Origin: Pseudomonadota bacterium
Lineage (GTDB): Bacteria > Pseudomonadota > Alphaproteobacteria > Rhizobiales > Rhizobiaceae
Direction of reading: 5' to 3'
Assembly (NCBI GenBank): GCA_003242525.1
Contig: QGUU01000072.1
Coordinates: forward strand, 1 to 9,040
DNA: 9,040 nucleotides
The stretch's first letter is position 1, and each line of letters begins with the position of its first letter. Positions 6,971 through 9,040 of this stretch are shown here, in pieces. A program made the position numbers and the translations under genes. The notes below the pieces were generated by a model. That model saw nothing but the letters and a program-made list of their open reading frames with translations, made no database searches and was not told the DNA's origin.

Positions 6971-8101
6971 TCAGTCCGGAAAGAGAAGCGAGACCTGCCC
7001 GCCTGCATGGCGTTCCAGTCGGCCGGCAAGATCCAGTTCCAGCAGCACCATGAAAACTTGCGCGGCCTCCAGGCCGGTGTGGCGAATGATCTCGTCTATG
7101 GGAATAGGTGCAGGCCCTAGCGCCTCGACGACGCGTGCCCGGTCATCCGCATCTGGCGGTGGTGTAGCGGAAAAATCCGGCGGCTCCTCCAGCGACAGCG
7201 CGGGAGGTGCCTGCGGTCCGACGAGCGGAGCAAGCGCGGAGAGTATGTCTGCCGGCTCCGTGACGAGTATGGCGCCTTCCTTCAGCAAACCGTTTGCTCC
7301 CGCAGCACGGGGGTCGAGAGGAGAGCCTGGAACGGCAAAGACGAGCCTGCCCATCTCTCCTGCGAGCCGCGCGCTGATGAGGGAACCTGACCGCTTTGCG
7401 GCCTCGACGACGACCAGCCCCAGCGTCATGCCGGCCACCAGTCGGTTGCGACGTGGAAAGTCCTGTGCGCGTGGCTGCCAGCCAAACGGCATTTCCGAGA
7501 TGAGAGCGCCGCCATGGTCGACGATCTCGTCGCACAGTGCGGCGTTCTCGGGCGGATAAGGCTGGTCCAGCCCGCCTGCCATCGCGGCTATGGTTCCCGT
7601 AGCCAGCCCGCCGCGGTGAGCCGCTGTATCGATACCTCGCGCCAGCCCCGAGACCACGGAATATCCCGCAGCGCCCAGCGCGGTGGCTAGCGAGCGCGCC
7701 ATCTTGGTGCCTGAGAGCGAGGCGTTGCGTGCACCGACGATTGCGACGGCGGGTTGGCGAAAGACCGCGCCTTTGCCCCGCACCGCAAGCAGCGGCGGCG
7801 GGTGCGGCATGGAGCGCATCACGGGCGGATAATCCGGCTCGCCCATTGCTACAAAGCGGGCGCCCGCCTTCCGTGCCGCTTCGAATTCCGCCTCGGCTTC
7901 CGCCTGCGAAGGAATGCGCGCCGGCCGCTTCGCGCCGCCCGAGATCATGAGTTCCGGGAGCATTTCGATCGCAGCCTCGGCCGAGCCGAAACGGTTGACG
8001 AGATCCCGGAAGGAGGCTGGACCGACGTTGGGCGTTCGGATCAGGCGCAGCCAGTGCAGCCTTTGCCGGTCGCTGAGGTAGAGACCGGCCCTGTCACTCA
8101 T
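6971..8101 (-). CDS. dprA: DNA processing protein DprA (Smf)
   Basis: DprA binds incoming single-stranded DNA and loads RecA during natural transformation; many non-competent bacteria also keep it. This copy has 376 residues with the expected order: an N-terminal SAM/HhH-like region (about 10-50, including [19 protein letters not shown]), the Rossmann-like DprA domain (about 85-290) and a C-terminal winged-helix domain (about 320-373). Rossmann motifs are intact: AIVGARNAS (120-128), [16 protein letters not shown] (151-166), [11 protein letters not shown] (215-225) and [16 protein letters not shown] (237-252), with VFAVPGSP after. ATG at 8101 overlaps the plsY stop by four bases (ATGA), and GGAG at 8109-8112 provides the ribosome site, so translation is probably coupled to plsY. 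Whether the organism is competent cannot be judged from here. Confidence 0.95.
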   Translation of the reverse strand: MSDRAGLYLSDRQRLHWLRLIRTPNVGPASFRDLVNRFGSAEAAIEMLPELMISGGAKRPARIPSQAEAEAEFEAARKAGARFVAMGEPDYPPVMRSMPHPPPLLAVRGKGAVFRQPAVAIVGARNASLSGTKMARSLATALGAAGYSVVSGLARGIDTAAHRGGLATGTIAAMAGGLDQPYPPENAALCDEIVDHGGALISEMPFGWQPRAQDFPRRNRLVAGMTLGLVVVEAAKRSGSLISARLAGEMGRLVFAVPGSPLDPRAAGANGLLKEGAILVTEPADILSALAPLVGPQAPPALSLEEPPDFSATPPPDADDRARVVEALGPAPIPIDEIIRHTGLEAAQVFMVLLELDLAGRLERHAGGQVSLLFPD

Positions 8102-8685
8102 TCCTTGGCTCCGATTTTGCTCTCGGTGCCGGCCAGCAGGCGTTCGATGTTCGCGCGATGCTTGTAAAACACCAAGAGGCTCATCAGCAGGAATGCGAGG
8201 GCAAATTGGGGCAAGTCACGGACGTAAAGTGCAACCGGGACGACAGTGCAGGCGACCAGCGCGGCGAGCGACGAGTAGCGAAAGATGGCAGCCATAACCA
8301 GCCAGACAGCGGCGAAAACCAGCGCAACCTGCCACGCGAGGGCGGCAAGCACGCCGATATAGGTGGCTACGCCCTTGCCACCCTTGAAGCCAAGCCAAAC
8401 TGGAAAAACGTGCCCGAGCAAGGCACCTGCACCGGCGATGGCGCCGGCTTCCGCGCCATAGCGAGCCGCCAGCAACGCAGGCAAGGTGCCCTTGAGCGCA
8501 TCAAGGAGAAGGGTGGCTGCCGCAAGGCCCTTGCTGCCCGTCCGAAGGACGTTCGTCGCGCCGATATTGCCCGAGCCGATCTTGCGTACGTCGCCCAACC
8601 CGGCCGCTCGCGTCAGAAGAAGGCCAAATGGGATGGAGCCGCAAAGATAGCCCGCGAATAGCGCCAGAACCGGAAAAAGCACCAT
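8098..8685 (-). CDS. plsY: Acyl-phosphate:glycerol-3-phosphate acyltransferase PlsY
   Basis: PlsY moves a fatty acyl group from acyl phosphate to position 1 of glycerol 3-phosphate, the first step of phospholipid synthesis, in the inner membrane. The 195-residue length fits the family. The three conserved loop motifs are present: [11 protein letters not shown] (38-48), [10 protein letters not shown] (99-108) and [13 protein letters not shown] (176-188). Hydrophobic segments lie near 1-24, 52-74, 80-98, 110-134, 138-154 and 158-174. ATG at 8685 follows a G-rich ribosome site (8689-8694). The gene lies 33 bases after pyrC and overlaps dprA by four bases. Its substrate is the product of the glycerol kinase encoded about 2 kb away, though the two operons run in opposite directions. 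Confidence 0.96.
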   Translation of the reverse strand: MVLFPVLALFAGYLCGSIPFGLLLTRAAGLGDVRKIGSGNIGATNVLRTGSKGLAAATLLLDALKGTLPALLAARYGAEAGAIAGAGALLGHVFPVWLGFKGGKGVATYIGVLAALAWQVALVFAAVWLVMAAIFRYSSLAALVACTVVPVALYVRDLPQFALAFLLMSLLVFYKHRANIERLLAGTESKIGAKE

Positions 8686-8718
8686 TGTCCCCCTGTTGTG
8701 CCTGCGAATCTCTGTTCG

Positions 8719-9040
8719 CTAGGCGCGGAATACTGTGCTACCCGCTACCATGGTCTGCAAGACCCGCCCCTGCAAGCGGGCACCTTCGAAGCAGGTGTTC
8801 TTCGAGCGGGATCTGATGTGCGATTCGCTAACCACCCACGGCTCGTTCAGGTCTATGACGGCGAGGTCAGCTGGCGCTCCGGGGCTCAGCGAGCCGCCTG
8901 GCAGGCCAAACAGGCGGGCCGGTGCCGTCGAAAGTACCTCAGCCAGCCTTATCAGGGGCACATCGCCGTTGTGATAGAGGCGCAATGCGACGGCAAGCAG
9001 CGTTTCCAGGCCGATGGCGCCTGCGGCCGCATCCGCGAAG
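8719..9040 (-). CDS. pyrC: Dihydroorotase PyrC, C-terminal part (5' end outside the window)
   Basis: This is the last 106 residues of an amidohydrolase-family dihydroorotase, which interconverts carbamoyl-aspartate and dihydroorotate in pyrimidine synthesis. The frame is open to the window edge, starting in FADAAAGAIGLETLL, a stretch typical of the end of the catalytic barrel. Then come STAPARLFGLPGGSLSPGAPADLAVIDL, the return of the composite beta domain, and SKNTCFEGARLQGRVLQTMVAGSTVF at the end. The zinc ligands are upstream and not visible, so activity cannot be judged: this could be an active PyrC or an inactive homologue (PyrC'/PyrX) that partners aspartate carbamoyltransferase. The gene order pyrC-plsY-dprA is familiar from rhizobia and supports the call. 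A TTG at 8985 is internal and not a start. Confidence 0.88.
   Translation of the reverse strand, partial: FADAAAGAIGLETLLAVALRLYHNGDVPLIRLAEVLSTAPARLFGLPGGSLSPGAPADLAVIDLNEPWVVSESHIRSRSKNTCFEGARLQGRVLQTMVAGSTVFRA

Noticed and set aside
6783..7559. + strand open frame of 258 codons across the tRNA and the end of dprA
   Set aside because: Its early part translates the tRNA itself (a known type of spurious protein, SSAVEHVTFN...), and the rest is antisense to dprA.

Overview
The window comes from a GC-rich alphaproteobacterium, most likely a member of the Hyphomicrobiales (rhizobia group; Phyllobacteriaceae such as Mesorhizobium relatives would fit, but I cannot name the genus). Three things point there: a GlpSTPQUV-type glycerol ABC importer, a BA14K-family secreted protein, and a pyrC-plsY-dprA cluster.

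Bases 1-85 are not genome. They read as a poly-T run followed by a degraded Illumina P7/Nextera i7 adapter, so the window starts at a contig end built from adapter read-through. Real sequence begins at about base 86, inside an ATPase gene.

Bases 86-6175 (+ strand) hold a tightly packed glycerol uptake and phosphorylation operon: the 3' end of the ATPase gene glpT, permease genes glpP and glpQ, the small membrane protein gene glpU (DUF2160), the periplasmic binding protein gene glpV, and glycerol kinase glpK. GlpV would capture substrate in the periplasm, GlpP/GlpQ form the channel, GlpT (with GlpS, expected upstream but off the contig) hydrolyses ATP, and GlpK traps glycerol as glycerol 3-phosphate. 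glpV is bracketed by GC-rich hairpins: one before it and two after it. A third possible fold lies over the glpK ribosome binding site. The operon ends at a hairpin shared with a convergent gene.

Bases 6234-6671 (- strand) encode a BA14K-like exported protein of unknown function. Bases 6889-6963 (+) are a tRNA-Lys(UUU) gene with a plausible promoter just upstream.

Bases 6971-9040 (- strand) hold, in transcription order, the 3' part of pyrC (dihydroorotase), plsY (acyl-phosphate glycerol-3-phosphate acyltransferase) and dprA (DNA processing protein). plsY and dprA overlap by 4 bases. PlsY consumes glycerol 3-phosphate, the product of GlpK, but the two operons run in opposite directions and nothing shows co-regulation.

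I see no insertion sequence, CRISPR array, phage gene or defence system. The region is ordinary metabolism; the notable points are the adapter contamination, the hairpin arrangement around glpV, and an apparently long GlpU. No gene-free stretch exceeds 300 bases; the longest, 6672-6888 (217 bases), holds the two candidate promoters.
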